DNA from: an uncultured Pseudomonas sp.
GTDB lineage: Bacteria; Pseudomonadota; Gammaproteobacteria; Pseudomonadales; Pseudomonadaceae
Reading direction: 5' to 3'
Length of the DNA: 64,000 nucleotides
Assembly: GCF_913774235.1 (NCBI RefSeq)
Contig: NZ_CAJYDW010000017.1
Coordinates: forward strand, 310,001-374,000
The translations under genes and the position numbers were made by a program. The first letter of the stretch is position 1. Every line of letters starts with the position of its first letter. The notes under the pieces are model-generated. The model was not told the origin of the DNA and searched no databases. It worked only from the letters and a program-made list of their open reading frames with translations. This document shows positions 27,703-36,602 of the stretch, in pieces.

Positions 27703-28803
27703 ATGAGTAACCAGACCCATACCTTCAAACCGGACCTTCCGCCGCCGCCCTCCAGCGTCGGTGCCCTGGCCTGGATTCGTGGCAACCTGTTCTCCAGCGT
27801 CGGCAATACCCTGCTGACCCTGCTCGGCCTCTACCTGGTCTGGCTGATCGTGCCGCCAGTGGTGAACTGGGCCTTCCTCAATGCCACCTGGAGTGGCACG
27901 ACCCGGTCCGATTGCGCGCCGGGTGGTGCCTGCTGGGTGTTCATCAAGGAACGCATCGGCCAGTTCATGTACGGCTTCTACCCGGAAGACCAGCGCTGGC
28001 GGTTCGATCTGACCGTGGTGCTGGCCGTGGTCGGCGCCATTCCGCTGCTCCTCGACAGCTTCAAGCACAAGGCCCGCTACGGCCTGTCGCTGCTGGTGAT
28101 CTACCCGTTGGTGGCCTTCTGGCTGCTGTACGGTGGTCTGGGTCTGCGCGTGGTTCCTACCAGCGAGTGGGGCGGCCTGATGCTGACCATCGTCATCGCC
28201 GCGGTGGGCATCGTCGGTGCACTGCCGCTGGGTATCCTGCTGGCCCTCGGTCGCCGCTCGAAGCTGCCGGCGATCAAGGTCATCTCCGTGACCATGATCG
28301 AGTTCTGGCGGGGTATTCCGCTGATCACGGTGCTGTTCCTGTCGTCGGTGATGCTGCCGTTGTTCCTGCCGGAAGGCATGAACCTCGATAAGTTGCTGCG
28401 CGCCATCGTGATGGTGATCATCTTCGAGGCGGCCTACATCGCCGAGGTGGTCCGTGGCGGCATGCAGGCCATTCCCAAGGGCCAGTACGAGGCCGCTGCG
28501 GCGATGGGCCTGGGCTACTGGCGCACCATGGGCCTGGTGATCCTGCCCCAGGCGCTGAAGCTGGTGATCCCGGGTATCGTCAACACCTTCATCGCGCTGT
28601 TCAAGGATTCGAGCCTGGTGATCATCATCGGCCTGTTCGACCTGCTCAACAGCATCAAGCGCGCCACCTCGGACCCGGCCTGGCTGGGCATGTCCACCGA
28701 GGGCTACGTATTCGCGGCGCTGATCTACTGGATTTTCTGTTTCGCCATGTCCAGCTACTCCGCTCGCCTGGAGCGCAAGCTGAACACCGGCCACAAGCGT
28801 TAG
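27703..28803 (+). CDS. aapM: General L-amino acid ABC transporter permease
   Basis: A 366-residue second permease with about eight membrane segments. The EAA loop is EAAAAMGLGYWRTMGLVILPQALKL. The enlarged N-terminal half (WAFLNATWSGTTRSDC...GGACWVFI) is typical of AapM/BztC. AAGGAGCG precedes the start. It forms the membrane channel with AapQ, and the aapP ATG lies 11 nt after its stop. Confidence 0.92.
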   Translation: MSNQTHTFKPDLPPPPSSVGALAWIRGNLFSSVGNTLLTLLGLYLVWLIVPPVVNWAFLNATWSGTTRSDCAPGGACWVFIKERIGQFMYGFYPEDQRWRFDLTVVLAVVGAIPLLLDSFKHKARYGLSLLVIYPLVAFWLLYGGLGLRVVPTSEWGGLMLTIVIAAVGIVGALPLGILLALGRRSKLPAIKVISVTMIEFWRGIPLITVLFLSSVMLPLFLPEGMNLDKLLRAIVMVIIFEAAYIAEVVRGGMQAIPKGQYEAAAAMGLGYWRTMGLVILPQALKLVIPGIVNTFIALFKDSSLVIIIGLFDLLNSIKRATSDPAWLGMSTEGYVFAALIYWIFCFAMSSYSARLERKLNTGHKR

Positions 28804-28813
28804 GAGTCATCAG

Positions 28814-29581
28814 ATGAACGTAAGCAACAAGCAGCAGGTCGACAGCAGCAAGGTCATGATCCAGCTCAAGGACGTGAACAAGTGGTACGGCCAGTTCCAC
28901 GTGCTCAAGGACATCAACCTGACCGTGACCCAGGGCGAGCGTATCGTGCTGTGCGGCCCCTCCGGTTCGGGCAAGTCCACCACCATCCGTTGCATCAACC
29001 GCCTGGAAGAACACCAGAAGGGCCAGATCATCGTCGATGGCACCGAGCTGACCAACGATCTCAAGCAGATCGAAACCATTCGCAGCGAAGTCGGCATGGT
29101 GTTCCAGCACTTCAACCTCTTCCCGCACCTCACCGTGCTGCAGAACTGCACCCTGGCGCCCATGTGGGTGCGCAAGATGCCGAAGAAGCAGGCCGAAGAG
29201 ATCGCCATGCACTATCTGCAGCGAGTGCGTATCCCGGAGCAGGCCAACAAGTTCCCGGGGCAGCTCTCCGGCGGCCAGCAGCAGCGGGTGGCCATCGCCC
29301 GGGCGCTGTGCATGCAGCCGCGCATCATGCTGTTCGATGAGCCGACCTCGGCTCTCGACCCGGAGATGGTGAAGGAGGTGCTGGACACCATGATCGGCCT
29401 GGCGCAGGACGGCATGACCATGCTCTGCGTGACCCACGAGATGGGCTTCGCCCGCACCGTGGCGAACCGGGTGATCTTCATGGACAAGGGCGAGATCGTC
29501 GAACAGGCCGCACCGGACCAGTTCTTCGACAATCCGCAGAACGAGCGGACGAGGCTGTTCCTGGGGCAGATCCTCCACTGA
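28814..29581 (+). CDS. aapP: General L-amino acid ABC transporter ATPase
   Basis: A 255-residue ATPase with Walker A GPSGSGKST, the ABC signature LSGGQQQR, Walker [15 protein letters not shown] and the H-loop VTHEM. It energises AapQM. It is the last of the four aap genes; a weak hairpin follows its stop codon. Confidence 0.94.
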   Translation: MNVSNKQQVDSSKVMIQLKDVNKWYGQFHVLKDINLTVTQGERIVLCGPSGSGKSTTIRCINRLEEHQKGQIIVDGTELTNDLKQIETIRSEVGMVFQHFNLFPHLTVLQNCTLAPMWVRKMPKKQAEEIAMHYLQRVRIPEQANKFPGQLSGGQQQRVAIARALCMQPRIMLFDEPTSALDPEMVKEVLDTMIGLAQDGMTMLCVTHEMGFARTVANRVIFMDKGEIVEQAAPDQFFDNPQNERTRLFLGQILH

Positions 29582-29589
29582 GGAAGAGC

Positions 29590-29611
29590 GGGGCGGGCCT
29601 TGGTCCGCCCC
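29590..29611 (+). terminator. Probable terminator hairpin after aapP
   Basis: GGGGCGG (29590-29596) pairs with CCGCCCC (29605-29611), just after the aapP stop. No T run follows, so efficiency is uncertain. Confidence 0.45.
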
Positions 29612-29820
29612 GTCAGCCTGCGAACCCAATCACGGGCGTTCGGCGGGAAGGCGGGCAAAGCGCGCCAAGGCGCGGTATCCTCGATCTTTGGCGCCCGGTT
29701 TCCGGGGTCGGCGGCTGAGGCTCGCCCTGCCGTGCACAGGCTTCTTCGCCGATTTCGTGACGCATCGTCAGAACATGCGCTGCGCCGGGCAGTCGAAGCC
29801 GTCATCATAGAGAGACGCCC

Positions 29821-30537
29821 GTGAACTCCATTTCCCATCCGCTCATGCTGACAAAAGCCAAAGCCTGGAGCGCCCATGCGGTGACTTCCAGCGGTGTGAT
29901 CCTCGCGCTCCTGGCGCTGCTCGCCCTGGTCGACGGCCAGCCCAAGGGTTGCCTCATGTGGCTCGGCATCGCGCTGCTCGTCGATGGCCTCGACGGCACC
30001 CTGGCGCGCAAGTTCGAGGTCAAGCGGGTACTGCCCCATTTCGATGGGTCCGCCCTGGACCTGGTGGTCGACTACCTGACCTACGTCTTCATTCCAGCGA
30101 TCTTCATTTATCGCTTCGTGCCGCTGCCCGTGCACTTCGAGCTGGTGGCGGTGGGCATCATCCTATTGTCGTCGCTGTTCTGTTTCTGCAATGTGAACAT
30201 GAAGAGCGCGGACAACTACTTCGTCGGCTTCCCCGCGGCCTGGAACGTGGTAGCCCTCTATTTCTATGTGCTAGACCTGGCGCCCTGGTTCAGCATGGCG
30301 GTAGTGCTGGTGCTGGCGGCCCTGACCCTGACCCGGGTCAAGTTTCTGCATCCCTTCCGCGTCCGCCAGTTGATGGCGCTTAACATCACCGTGACTTCCA
30401 TCTGGCTGCTCAGCAGCGCCCTGATGGTGTTCGTGCATCCCGACAAACCGCTGTGGCTGATGGTGCTCTGGTTCGCCAGCGGCATCTACTTCGTCGGCGT
30501 GTGCGTCTGGCGTACCGCCCGGGAGTGGTTCGCCTGA
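29821..30537 (+). CDS. pcs: Phosphatidylcholine synthase (CDP-alcohol phosphatidyltransferase)
   Basis: A 238-residue membrane enzyme with about eight helices and the CDP-alcohol phosphotransferase motif DGxxAR...G...D...D ([10 protein letters not shown], then [12 protein letters not shown], residues about 54-84). Pcs condenses CDP-diacylglycerol with choline to phosphatidylcholine in one step at the inner membrane, in bacteria that can take up choline. The start is GTG at 29821, with an alternative ATG eight codons later. The GIY-YIG gene follows within three bases of its stop. Confidence 0.88.
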   Translation: MNSISHPLMLTKAKAWSAHAVTSSGVILALLALLALVDGQPKGCLMWLGIALLVDGLDGTLARKFEVKRVLPHFDGSALDLVVDYLTYVFIPAIFIYRFVPLPVHFELVAVGIILLSSLFCFCNVNMKSADNYFVGFPAAWNVVALYFYVLDLAPWFSMAVVLVLAALTLTRVKFLHPFRVRQLMALNITVTSIWLLSSALMVFVHPDKPLWLMVLWFASGIYFVGVCVWRTAREWFA

Positions 30538-30539
30538 CG

Positions 30540-30860
30540 GTGAGCGACGCCCCTCAGCCAGCCCCGCGCACCTGGTACGTCTACCTAGTGCGCGCCGAGA
30601 ATCAGGCGCTCTACTGCGGCATCAGTGATGATCCCGAGCGCCGTTTCGCCCAGCACTGCAGCGGCCGCGGTGCCCGCTTCTTCGCCTCCAGCCCGGCCCA
30701 GGCGCTGGTCTACGTGGAAGCCTGCGCGGACAAGTCGAGCGCCCTGCGCCGGGAAATTCAGATCAAGAAACTACCCAAACGAGCCAAGGAAGCGCTGGTG
30801 CTAACCCCGTCCGCTGCGCTGCCCACGGCTGCCTCAGGAGCGTTGTCATGTCCGAGTTGA
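30540..30860 (+). CDS. GIY-YIG nuclease-fold protein (UPF0213/YhbQ type)
   Basis: A 106-residue protein beginning GTG at 30540, directly after pcs. The GIY-YIG core is [20 protein letters not shown], with catalytic-type Arg in ERRFAQH and [22 protein letters not shown]. YhbQ-type members are small structure-specific nuclease-fold proteins; the cellular role is unclear. It overlaps the next gene by 13 nt, so pcs, this gene and the GST form a tight plus-strand group. Confidence 0.8.
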   Translation: MSDAPQPAPRTWYVYLVRAENQALYCGISDDPERRFAQHCSGRGARFFASSPAQALVYVEACADKSSALRREIQIKKLPKRAKEALVLTPSAALPTAASGALSCPS

Positions 30861-31786
30861 TTCTGCATCACTATTGGCAATCGCCCTTCGCCGAGAAGGC
30901 GCGCCTGCTGCTGGGCTTCAAGGGTCTGGCCTGGCGTTCGGTGATCATTCCGCGGATGCTGCCCAAGCCCGAGTTGACGGCGCTGACCGGTGGCTATCGC
31001 AAGACGCCGGTGCTGCAGGTGGGGGCCGACGTCTATTGCGACACGGCGCTGATCGCCCGCCGTCTGGAGCAGCAAAAGGCGGTGCCGGCGCTGTTCCCGG
31101 AGGGACAGGAAGCCGTGGTCGCCACCTTCGCCGGTTGGGCGGACTCGGTGATGTTCCAGCATGCGGTGGCCCTGATGTTCCAGCCCGAGATCATGGGACC
31201 GCGCCTGGCCAGTCTGCCACCGGAGCAGGCCCAGGCCTTCCTCGATGATCGCAAGGCGCTGTTCAGCGGTGGCAACCAGACCCGGTTGACGCCGGAGCAG
31301 GCTCGCCAGCAACTGCCAACGCTGCTGGCGCGCCTGGAAACCCAGCTGCAGCGCAGCCAGGGCGACTACCTGTTCGGCGCGCCCTCGGTGGCCGATATCG
31401 CCTTGGCGCACAACCTCTGGTTCCTCAAGAGCACGCCGCAGCTGGCGCCGTTGGTGGACGAGCGACCGGCGATCGCCGCCTGGTTCGCCCGGGTGCTGGG
31501 CTTCGGTCACGGCACCCATGAAGAATTGAGTGCAGAGCAGGCGCTGGAAATTGCGCAGAAGGCCGAGCCGGTCGCCTTGGCGCGCGAACGGGCACTGCCG
31601 GTGGAGGGCTTCGCCTGGGGCGCTAGGGTAAGCGTGGCCGCGACCGATTACGGGGTGGATCCGGTGGTCGGAGAGTTGGTCCATGCCGATGCCGAGTCCC
31701 TGGTGATCCGCCGCCAGGATGAACGCCTGGGGGCGATCCAGGTGCATTTCCCGCGGCTGAATTTCCGCGTCAGTGCGGTCGAGTAG
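30848..31786 (+). CDS. Glutathione S-transferase family protein with C-terminal extension
   Basis: This 312-residue protein starts with a GST N-terminal thioredoxin-like domain ([19 protein letters not shown], residues 3-21, plus [25 protein letters not shown]), then a helical GST C-terminal domain to about 220. A further stretch of about 90 residues ([21 protein letters not shown]... divided here) has beta-rich character and is not standard GST. Known activity would be glutathione conjugation; the extension's role is unknown. A terminator follows. Confidence 0.8.
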   Translation: MSELILHHYWQSPFAEKARLLLGFKGLAWRSVIIPRMLPKPELTALTGGYRKTPVLQVGADVYCDTALIARRLEQQKAVPALFPEGQEAVVATFAGWADSVMFQHAVALMFQPEIMGPRLASLPPEQAQAFLDDRKALFSGGNQTRLTPEQARQQLPTLLARLETQLQRSQGDYLFGAPSVADIALAHNLWFLKSTPQLAPLVDERPAIAAWFARVLGFGHGTHEELSAEQALEIAQKAEPVALARERALPVEGFAWGARVSVAATDYGVDPVVGELVHADAESLVIRRQDERLGAIQVHFPRLNFRVSAVE

Positions 31787-31801
31787 GGCGTTGCGGCAAA
31801 G

Positions 31802-31827
31802 CGAACGGCGCCCAGGGGCGCCGTTTT
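31802..31827. terminator. Bidirectional terminator
   Basis: AACGGCGCCC (31804-31813) pairs with GGGCGCCGTT (31816-31825), followed by TT. It separates the convergent GST and flavin reductase genes. Confidence 0.85.
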
Positions 31828-31851
31828 GCATGGTGGAAGAGGGCGGGTCGC

Positions 31852-32472
31852 TCAGTCGGGGCGGCGCATCCGAAACAGCGTGGACTCGGTGATCTCGAAA
31901 TAGTCGGCCGGACCACCGCCACGGACGATGGGGCGGGCTGCCGCGGTCTGGTAGATGCCATCCTTGAGCAGGCGCTTGTCGATATGGGCAGCGACCACTT
32001 CGCCCAGCACCAGCCATTGATCCAGTTCTTCGCCAGCGGCGGTCTTGAGGCGGACGATCTGGCTGAGCTTGCATTCGAAGGCCACCTGGGCGCGGGCCAC
32101 CCGTGGCACCTTGACCACCGTCGACGCAGCAGGCTCCAGACCGGCCAGGGCGAACTCATCCACTTCCGGCGCGACCATGGCGCTGCTGGCGTTCATTTCC
32201 TCGGCCAGTTCGCGGGTGGCCAGATTCCAGACGAATTCGCCGGTGCGCTCGATGTTGGCCACGCTGTCCTTGTAGCCCTGGCTGGAAAAGCCGATCAGCG
32301 GTGGCTTGTAGTTGAAGGCATTGAAGAAGCTATAGGGCGCCAGATTGAGGATGCCGGTTTCGCTATGAGAGGAAATCCAGCCGATCGGGCGTGGGGCGAC
32401 GATGGCGTTGAAGGGGTCATGGGGCAGGCCGTGGCCCTGGCTGGGTTCGTAGTAGTGGTAATCGATGCTCAT
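31852..32472 (-). CDS. Flavin reductase family protein (FMN-binding split barrel)
   Basis: A 206-residue FMN-binding protein: FNAIVAPRPIGWISSHSE (residues about 22-39) and APYSFFNAFNYKPPLIGFSS are the flavin-binding signature of the flavoredoxin-like branch. It probably reduces FMN with NAD(P)H or acts as an electron carrier. It lies 10 nt downstream of the phosphoesterase gene, so the two form an operon. Confidence 0.85.
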   Translation of the reverse strand: MSIDYHYYEPSQGHGLPHDPFNAIVAPRPIGWISSHSETGILNLAPYSFFNAFNYKPPLIGFSSQGYKDSVANIERTGEFVWNLATRELAEEMNASSAMVAPEVDEFALAGLEPAASTVVKVPRVARAQVAFECKLSQIVRLKTAAGEELDQWLVLGEVVAAHIDKRLLKDGIYQTAAARPIVRGGGPADYFEITESTLFRMRRPD

Positions 32473-32482
32473 CGGAATTCCT

Positions 32483-32953
32483 TCAGGGGGTGAGTTCCAG
32501 GATCTCGGCCTGGACCTGGCCGGCGTCCAGAGTCAGGCGGCCGACGCTGATCGGCAGCCGAAAGCGGCGCGGACCGGCACTGCCGGGGTTGACGTAGAGT
32601 ACGCCATCGCGCTCTTCGATCAGCGGCTTGTGCGAGTGCCCGCTGACCACCACGCGCACCTTGGCACCGGCGGCCTGCAGATCGAGCTCGGGCAGGATGT
32701 GCAGCATATGGATATCGACCCCGCCCAGGGTGAGGGTGACGCGCTCGGGGATGTCGTCGGCCCAGGGCAGGTCGTCATTGTTGCCCCGGACCACGGCCAG
32801 GGGGGCCAGCTCGCGCAGGGCATCAAGGATCTCGGGTTTGCCGATGTCACCGGCGTGCAGAATGAAGTCGCTGCCGGCGAGGGCCTCGAGGGCCTCGGGC
32901 CGTAGCAGGCCATGGGTGTCGGCGATCAGGCCGATCTGGAAGGGCTGGGGCAT
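32483..32953 (-). CDS. Metallophosphoesterase (YfcE-like)
   Basis: A 156-residue calcineurin-like phosphoesterase with GLIADTHG, LHAGDIG, RGNNDD and VVSGHSHK, the complete dinuclear-metal motif set in family order. The family hydrolyses phosphodiesters. The ATG at 32953 starts directly before the first motif; the longer frame to 33160 is not supported. It is upstream of, and coupled by a short spacer to, the flavin reductase. Confidence 0.85.
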   Translation of the reverse strand: MPQPFQIGLIADTHGLLRPEALEALAGSDFILHAGDIGKPEILDALRELAPLAVVRGNNDDLPWADDIPERVTLTLGGVDIHMLHILPELDLQAAGAKVRVVVSGHSHKPLIEERDGVLYVNPGSAGPRRFRLPISVGRLTLDAGQVQAEILELTP

Positions 32954-33063
32954 GGGATGTGCCTCGGAGTGGGGAAAGCAGGTTTCATTGATCCAGGACA
33001 GTCTCGCTGGATGACCGCTGGGGCCATCATCGACGTCAGCTTTTGACGCATGAGGAGCAGGGC

Positions 33064-33411
33064 ATGCGGGCACCAGGACGTCTTGAGATCGAACACCTGG
33101 CGGTGGGGGCGTGCGGCTTCCATCTGATACTGACCTATCAGCTGGAGCCGGTCCGGACACCGCGCGAGGTCCATTTCCGGTTGCGCGGCACCTTGGGTGA
33201 CCAGCCGCTGGACGAAGCTTTCGTCCTGCCAGCGGACCGGGCCTTCGATTTTCTGCATGAGGTGGATCGTCGCCTGCGCCTGAAAGGTCTGCCCCTGGCA
33301 GAATCGCGAGTCTTCACCACTCATGCCGACTACGATCCCTTCTTCGCCGAATTGCAGTCTGCGCTTGGCCGACATTCCGGTGATCCCGTTGACTTGAGCC
33401 ATCTCGACTAG
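33064..33411 (+). CDS. Hypothetical protein
   Basis: A 115-residue protein of no family I recognise. The start at ATG 33064 has a strong GAGGAG upstream. The sequence is mixed alpha/beta without signal peptide or membrane segment; it includes acidic FDFLHEVDRRLRLKG and the C-terminal DYDPFFAELQSALGRH. Its last four bases overlap the end of the convergent Rieske-reductase gene. Nothing in the surroundings indicates function. Confidence 0.6.
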   Translation: MRAPGRLEIEHLAVGACGFHLILTYQLEPVRTPREVHFRLRGTLGDQPLDEAFVLPADRAFDFLHEVDRRLRLKGLPLAESRVFTTHADYDPFFAELQSALGRHSGDPVDLSHLD

Positions 33412-34937
33412 TCGGCCGCCAGGACCGCGAGCGCCCGCGCCCGCGGCAGTGGCTGGCGCATGAGCTGGGCCAAGATGGCAGTGGCACGTTCCCGCTGACA
33501 GGCCACGACGCCCACCACCAGATCCTCGGCCAGCAGCAGGGCGACGAAGCTCTGGTCGCCCAGGCTGCCGTCGAGGTGCATGTCATCCCAGTGGCGCGGA
33601 TGGCCGAGATATTCGTATCTCTTGCCATGGTGCAGCGTCCAGAAAAACGGCACGTCCGCGTAGCTCTCGGCCTGACCGAGCAGGTTGCGCGCCGCCAGTC
33701 GGCCATGCTGTTGGGCCAGACGCCAGTGCTCGATGCGGGTCGGCTGACCGGCGAAGGGGAAGGTGGCCAGATCGCCGACGGCATAGAGACCTTCGGCGGC
33801 CTTGAGCTGGGCATCCACCGGGACGCTGCCGTCATCCGCCAGCGGCAGATTGGCGATAAAGCCGGTCTCCGGCGCGATGCCGGTGCCGACCAGCACGAGC
33901 TCGGCGGACAGGCGAGAGCCGTCCCTGAGTAATACCTGGCGTACGCGACCATCGCCTTCGAAGGCCACTACCTCATTGGGCGCGTGAAAGATCACGCCGT
34001 TGGCCTCGTGCAGGGTCTTGAAATGCTGGCCGAGGGTCTCGCCCATTTGCTTGACGAAGGGCAGGGAAGCGGTGGAGACCACGTCCACCGCCAGGCCCTG
34101 CTTGCGCAGGGCTGAGGCCGCTTCCAGACCGATGAAGCTGGCACCAACGATCACCGCCCGGCCCTCAGCGGGCAGGTCGGCCAGGATGGCGGCCGCGTCG
34201 GCACGGGTTCGCAGCAGGTGAATGCCCTCGAGGTCGGCACCGGGCACGGCCAGCGGCCTGGGGTTGCCGCCGGTGGCGAGTACGCAGCCGCCGTAGGTCA
34301 GGGTCTGGCCATTGCTCAGTTGTAGCTGGCGCGCCTGGGCGTCCAGGCGTACCACCTCGGCGTGCAGGCGCTCGATGCGCTGCTGGCGGAAAAAGTCGGC
34401 GTCACGTAGCGGTGGAGTTTCCTCCGGGGCCTTGTCGCCCTGCAAAACGAATTTGGACAGGGCTGTCCGGTCATAGGGCTCGCCGGGTTCACGGCCGATC
34501 AACAGGAGGCGCCCGCCGAAGCCGAATTCGCGCAAGGCCGCAGCTGCGGCGGTACCCGCAGCGCCCGCGCCGACGATGATGAACAGGCGGTCGTCGGGCC
34601 GGGTTACGGCTGTCTGCGGGGCGAGGGGTTCGCTGCCGACCAGGACTTCGCCATCACGCACTTCCACCGGATAGCGTTGCAGGGCGTCCAGCGCCGGCGG
34701 TTCGCAGAGGCTGCCGTCGTCGACGGCGAAGCTCGCCTTGTGCCAAGGGCAGGCCAGTCGCCCCTGGCAGACCGCGCCCTCGGCCAGCGGCGCGCCGGCG
34801 TGGGGGCACTTGGCCTGAAAGGCGCGGGCTTCGTCGCCGACGCGCAGCAGCAGGATGTCGATGTCTTCGATCTTGACCGCGGTACCACGGTCTTCGCGCA
34901 GGTCGGCGAAGCGCGCGACCGGGTGCATGGCTTTCAT
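33408..34937 (-). CDS. Rieske-domain FAD-dependent oxidoreductase
   Basis: This 509-residue protein fuses an N-terminal Rieske [2Fe-2S] domain (residues about 1-105), with cluster ligands in CPHAGAPL and CPWHKASF (CxH-x16-CxxH), to a pyridine-nucleotide-disulphide-type FAD reductase. The latter has IIVGAGAAGTAAAAALREFG, an NAD site VIVGASFIGLEAASAL and GLYAVGDLA. It resembles ferredoxin reductases of dioxygenase systems and the AIF-like branch. The ATG at 34937 has GGAG correctly spaced; the open frame upstream to 35144 is not coding. Its electron acceptor is not encoded nearby. Confidence 0.87.
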   Translation of the reverse strand: MKAMHPVARFADLREDRGTAVKIEDIDILLLRVGDEARAFQAKCPHAGAPLAEGAVCQGRLACPWHKASFAVDDGSLCEPPALDALQRYPVEVRDGEVLVGSEPLAPQTAVTRPDDRLFIIVGAGAAGTAAAAALREFGFGGRLLLIGREPGEPYDRTALSKFVLQGDKAPEETPPLRDADFFRQQRIERLHAEVVRLDAQARQLQLSNGQTLTYGGCVLATGGNPRPLAVPGADLEGIHLLRTRADAAAILADLPAEGRAVIVGASFIGLEAASALRKQGLAVDVVSTASLPFVKQMGETLGQHFKTLHEANGVIFHAPNEVVAFEGDGRVRQVLLRDGSRLSAELVLVGTGIAPETGFIANLPLADDGSVPVDAQLKAAEGLYAVGDLATFPFAGQPTRIEHWRLAQQHGRLAARNLLGQAESYADVPFFWTLHHGKRYEYLGHPRHWDDMHLDGSLGDQSFVALLLAEDLVVGVVACQRERATAILAQLMRQPLPRARALAVLAAD

Positions 34938-35016
34938 GGTGGACTCCGGCGCCATCTGGGGCGCTCTCAAATCAGGCTCAGCAGATTCGAGAGAGCGCAG
35001 CGGCGCCGGGTTCCGC

Positions 35017-35931
35017 TCAGGTGGCGGGCGGCAGGGGATGGCGGTGCGGGACGTCCGGGGCATCCAGCGGATCGGCGTGGACCAGCACCTCGGCCTGGGG
35101 ATATTCGGCGCGAATGGCGGCTTCCACCTCTTCGCACAGCACATGGGCGCGGGACAGGCTCATCTCGCCCGGCAGTTCCAGGTGCAGTTGCACGAACCAG
35201 TGATTGCCGGAGATACGGGTGCGCAGGTCATGGGCACCGGCTACGCCGGGTACCTGGCAGGCCAGCTGGAGCATGTGCTCGCTGATATCGGTGGGCAGTT
35301 CCTGATCCATCAGCACGCCGAAGGAATCGCGGGCGATGCCGTAGGCACTCCAGAGGATATACAGGGCGATCAGCAGGCCGAACAACGGGTCCAGCCAGTA
35401 CCAGCCGAAGCCGGTCAGCGCCAGGGCGATGAGGATGCCCAGGTTGAGCAGCAGGTCGGAGCGGTAGTGCAGGGCGTCGGCGCGGATCACGGTGGAGTCG
35501 GTGAGGCGGATGACGTGCTGTTGGTAGGCCACCAGGACGGCAGTGAGGGCCAGCGAGAACAGGGTGACGGCGATGCCCAGCGCCTGGGCACCCAGTGGTT
35601 CGGGGTGTTGCAGGCGGCCGATGGCCTGCCAGGCGATGAGCACGGCGCTGACGCCGATGAAGACCGCCTGAGCGATGCCGGCGAGGGACTCGGCCTTGCC
35701 GTGGCCGTAGCGATGGTCGTCATCGGCCGGCTTGAGGGCGTAGCGCACGGCCAGCAGGTTGAAGATCGAGGCCAGGCCGTCGAGCAGGGAATCGGTCAGC
35801 CCGGCGAGCAGGCTGACCGAACCGCTGAGCCACCAGGCCACGGCCTTGGCCAGGATCAGCGTGGTCGCCACCACCACCGAAGCGGTGGTGGCACGACGCA
35901 GCAGCCGTTCGGTGCGATGTGGATCGCTCAT
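35017..35931 (-). CDS. Cation diffusion facilitator (FieF/CzcD-like)
   Basis: A 304-residue protein with six membrane segments and the CDF metal-binding motifs DSLLDG (residues about 47-52) and HYRSDLLLN, the latter of the HxxxD form as in zinc/iron-transporting FieF. A cytosolic C-terminal domain has a His-rich tail (DVPHRHP). It exports divalent cations by proton antiport. Its ATG overlaps the stop of the lipoprotein gene (TCAT on the plus strand), which implies translational coupling. Confidence 0.88.
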   Translation of the reverse strand: MSDPHRTERLLRRATTASVVVATTLILAKAVAWWLSGSVSLLAGLTDSLLDGLASIFNLLAVRYALKPADDDHRYGHGKAESLAGIAQAVFIGVSAVLIAWQAIGRLQHPEPLGAQALGIAVTLFSLALTAVLVAYQQHVIRLTDSTVIRADALHYRSDLLLNLGILIALALTGFGWYWLDPLFGLLIALYILWSAYGIARDSFGVLMDQELPTDISEHMLQLACQVPGVAGAHDLRTRISGNHWFVQLHLELPGEMSLSRAHVLCEEVEAAIRAEYPQAEVLVHADPLDAPDVPHRHPLPPAT

Positions 35932-36356
35932 CAGCCGCGGGCTACCAGACCCAGGCTGGCGAGTTGCTCGTTGCTGCCGCTGCGCTGCAGCAGACGCGGA
36001 TCGTCCAGCGGCAGGTTGTGGCCGGTGGCTTGTTGGATGATGGCCTTCAGGCGAGCGCGGTCGACGCTGCCGTCGGGATTCACGGCCTTGTTCAGCTCGG
36101 CCGGGTCCACTTCGGCGCGCTTGTTGTCGGGCAGGTAGATGGCGCCGCTGGCGAAGTCCACGCCGAAGGCGATCAGGCCCGGGATGATGTAGAACAGCAG
36201 ACCGATGGCATCCAGGGCGACGATGCCCGGATCGATACGACCACTGCCGGTGATCTGGCCGCGGCGATCAGGATAGAACAGGGTGCCGCAGGCGGTCAGT
36301 TGGGTGAACAGGGCGGCGGCGAGGACGCCACACACCGCGCGGGTACGCATCGACAT
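35931..36356 (-). CDS. Putative lipoprotein, coupled to the cation exporter
   Basis: A 141-residue protein. The start at ATG 36356 has AGGAGG at ideal spacing. The signal peptide ends in a lipobox-like LTAC (Cys about residue 23), followed by the polar GTLFYPDRRGQITGSGRID. A hydrophobic segment follows (IVALDAIGLLFYIIPGLIAFGVDF), then YLPDNKRAEVD and a helical C-terminus. This resembles polar lipoproteins of unknown function common in Pseudomonas. Stop and start overlap with the cation exporter gene, an operon with an unknown joint role. Confidence 0.7.
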   Translation of the reverse strand: MSMRTRAVCGVLAAALFTQLTACGTLFYPDRRGQITGSGRIDPGIVALDAIGLLFYIIPGLIAFGVDFASGAIYLPDNKRAEVDPAELNKAVNPDGSVDRARLKAIIQQATGHNLPLDDPRLLQRSGSNEQLASLGLVARG

Positions 36357-36430
36357 AGACAACCTCCTGTTGGATGAGGCCGCCACTATAGCGGCCGGAA
36401 TCAAGGCGGGCGAGACGCTTTAGAGCGACA

Positions 36431-36555
36431 AACAAAACTACTGAGCGTCTGCCATACAGGCGCGTGCAGTGCTCGGAATCCTCATGTACCACTTGTACAC
36501 TCCGGTTCCTGCGCGCCGCGCGCACCTGCCTGACAGCCGCTCGCTACGTTTTGTT
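36431..36555. repeat. Long imperfect palindrome, copy A
   Basis: AACAAAAC (36431) pairs with GTTTTGTT (ending 36555); internally TGTAC (36485-36489) pairs with GTACA (36495-36499) around a 5-nt loop. The core CGGAATCCTCATGTACCA matches copy B at 40725-40866, as do ACTCCG and TTCCT on the other arm. It lies upstream of hrpB and downstream of the lipoprotein start. This is an intergenic element, not an open reading frame. Confidence 0.7.
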
Positions 36556-36602
36556 AGCCGCTCTTATACTGCCCGCCCCGTTGAGACCACCGGCCGCAGC
36601 AA

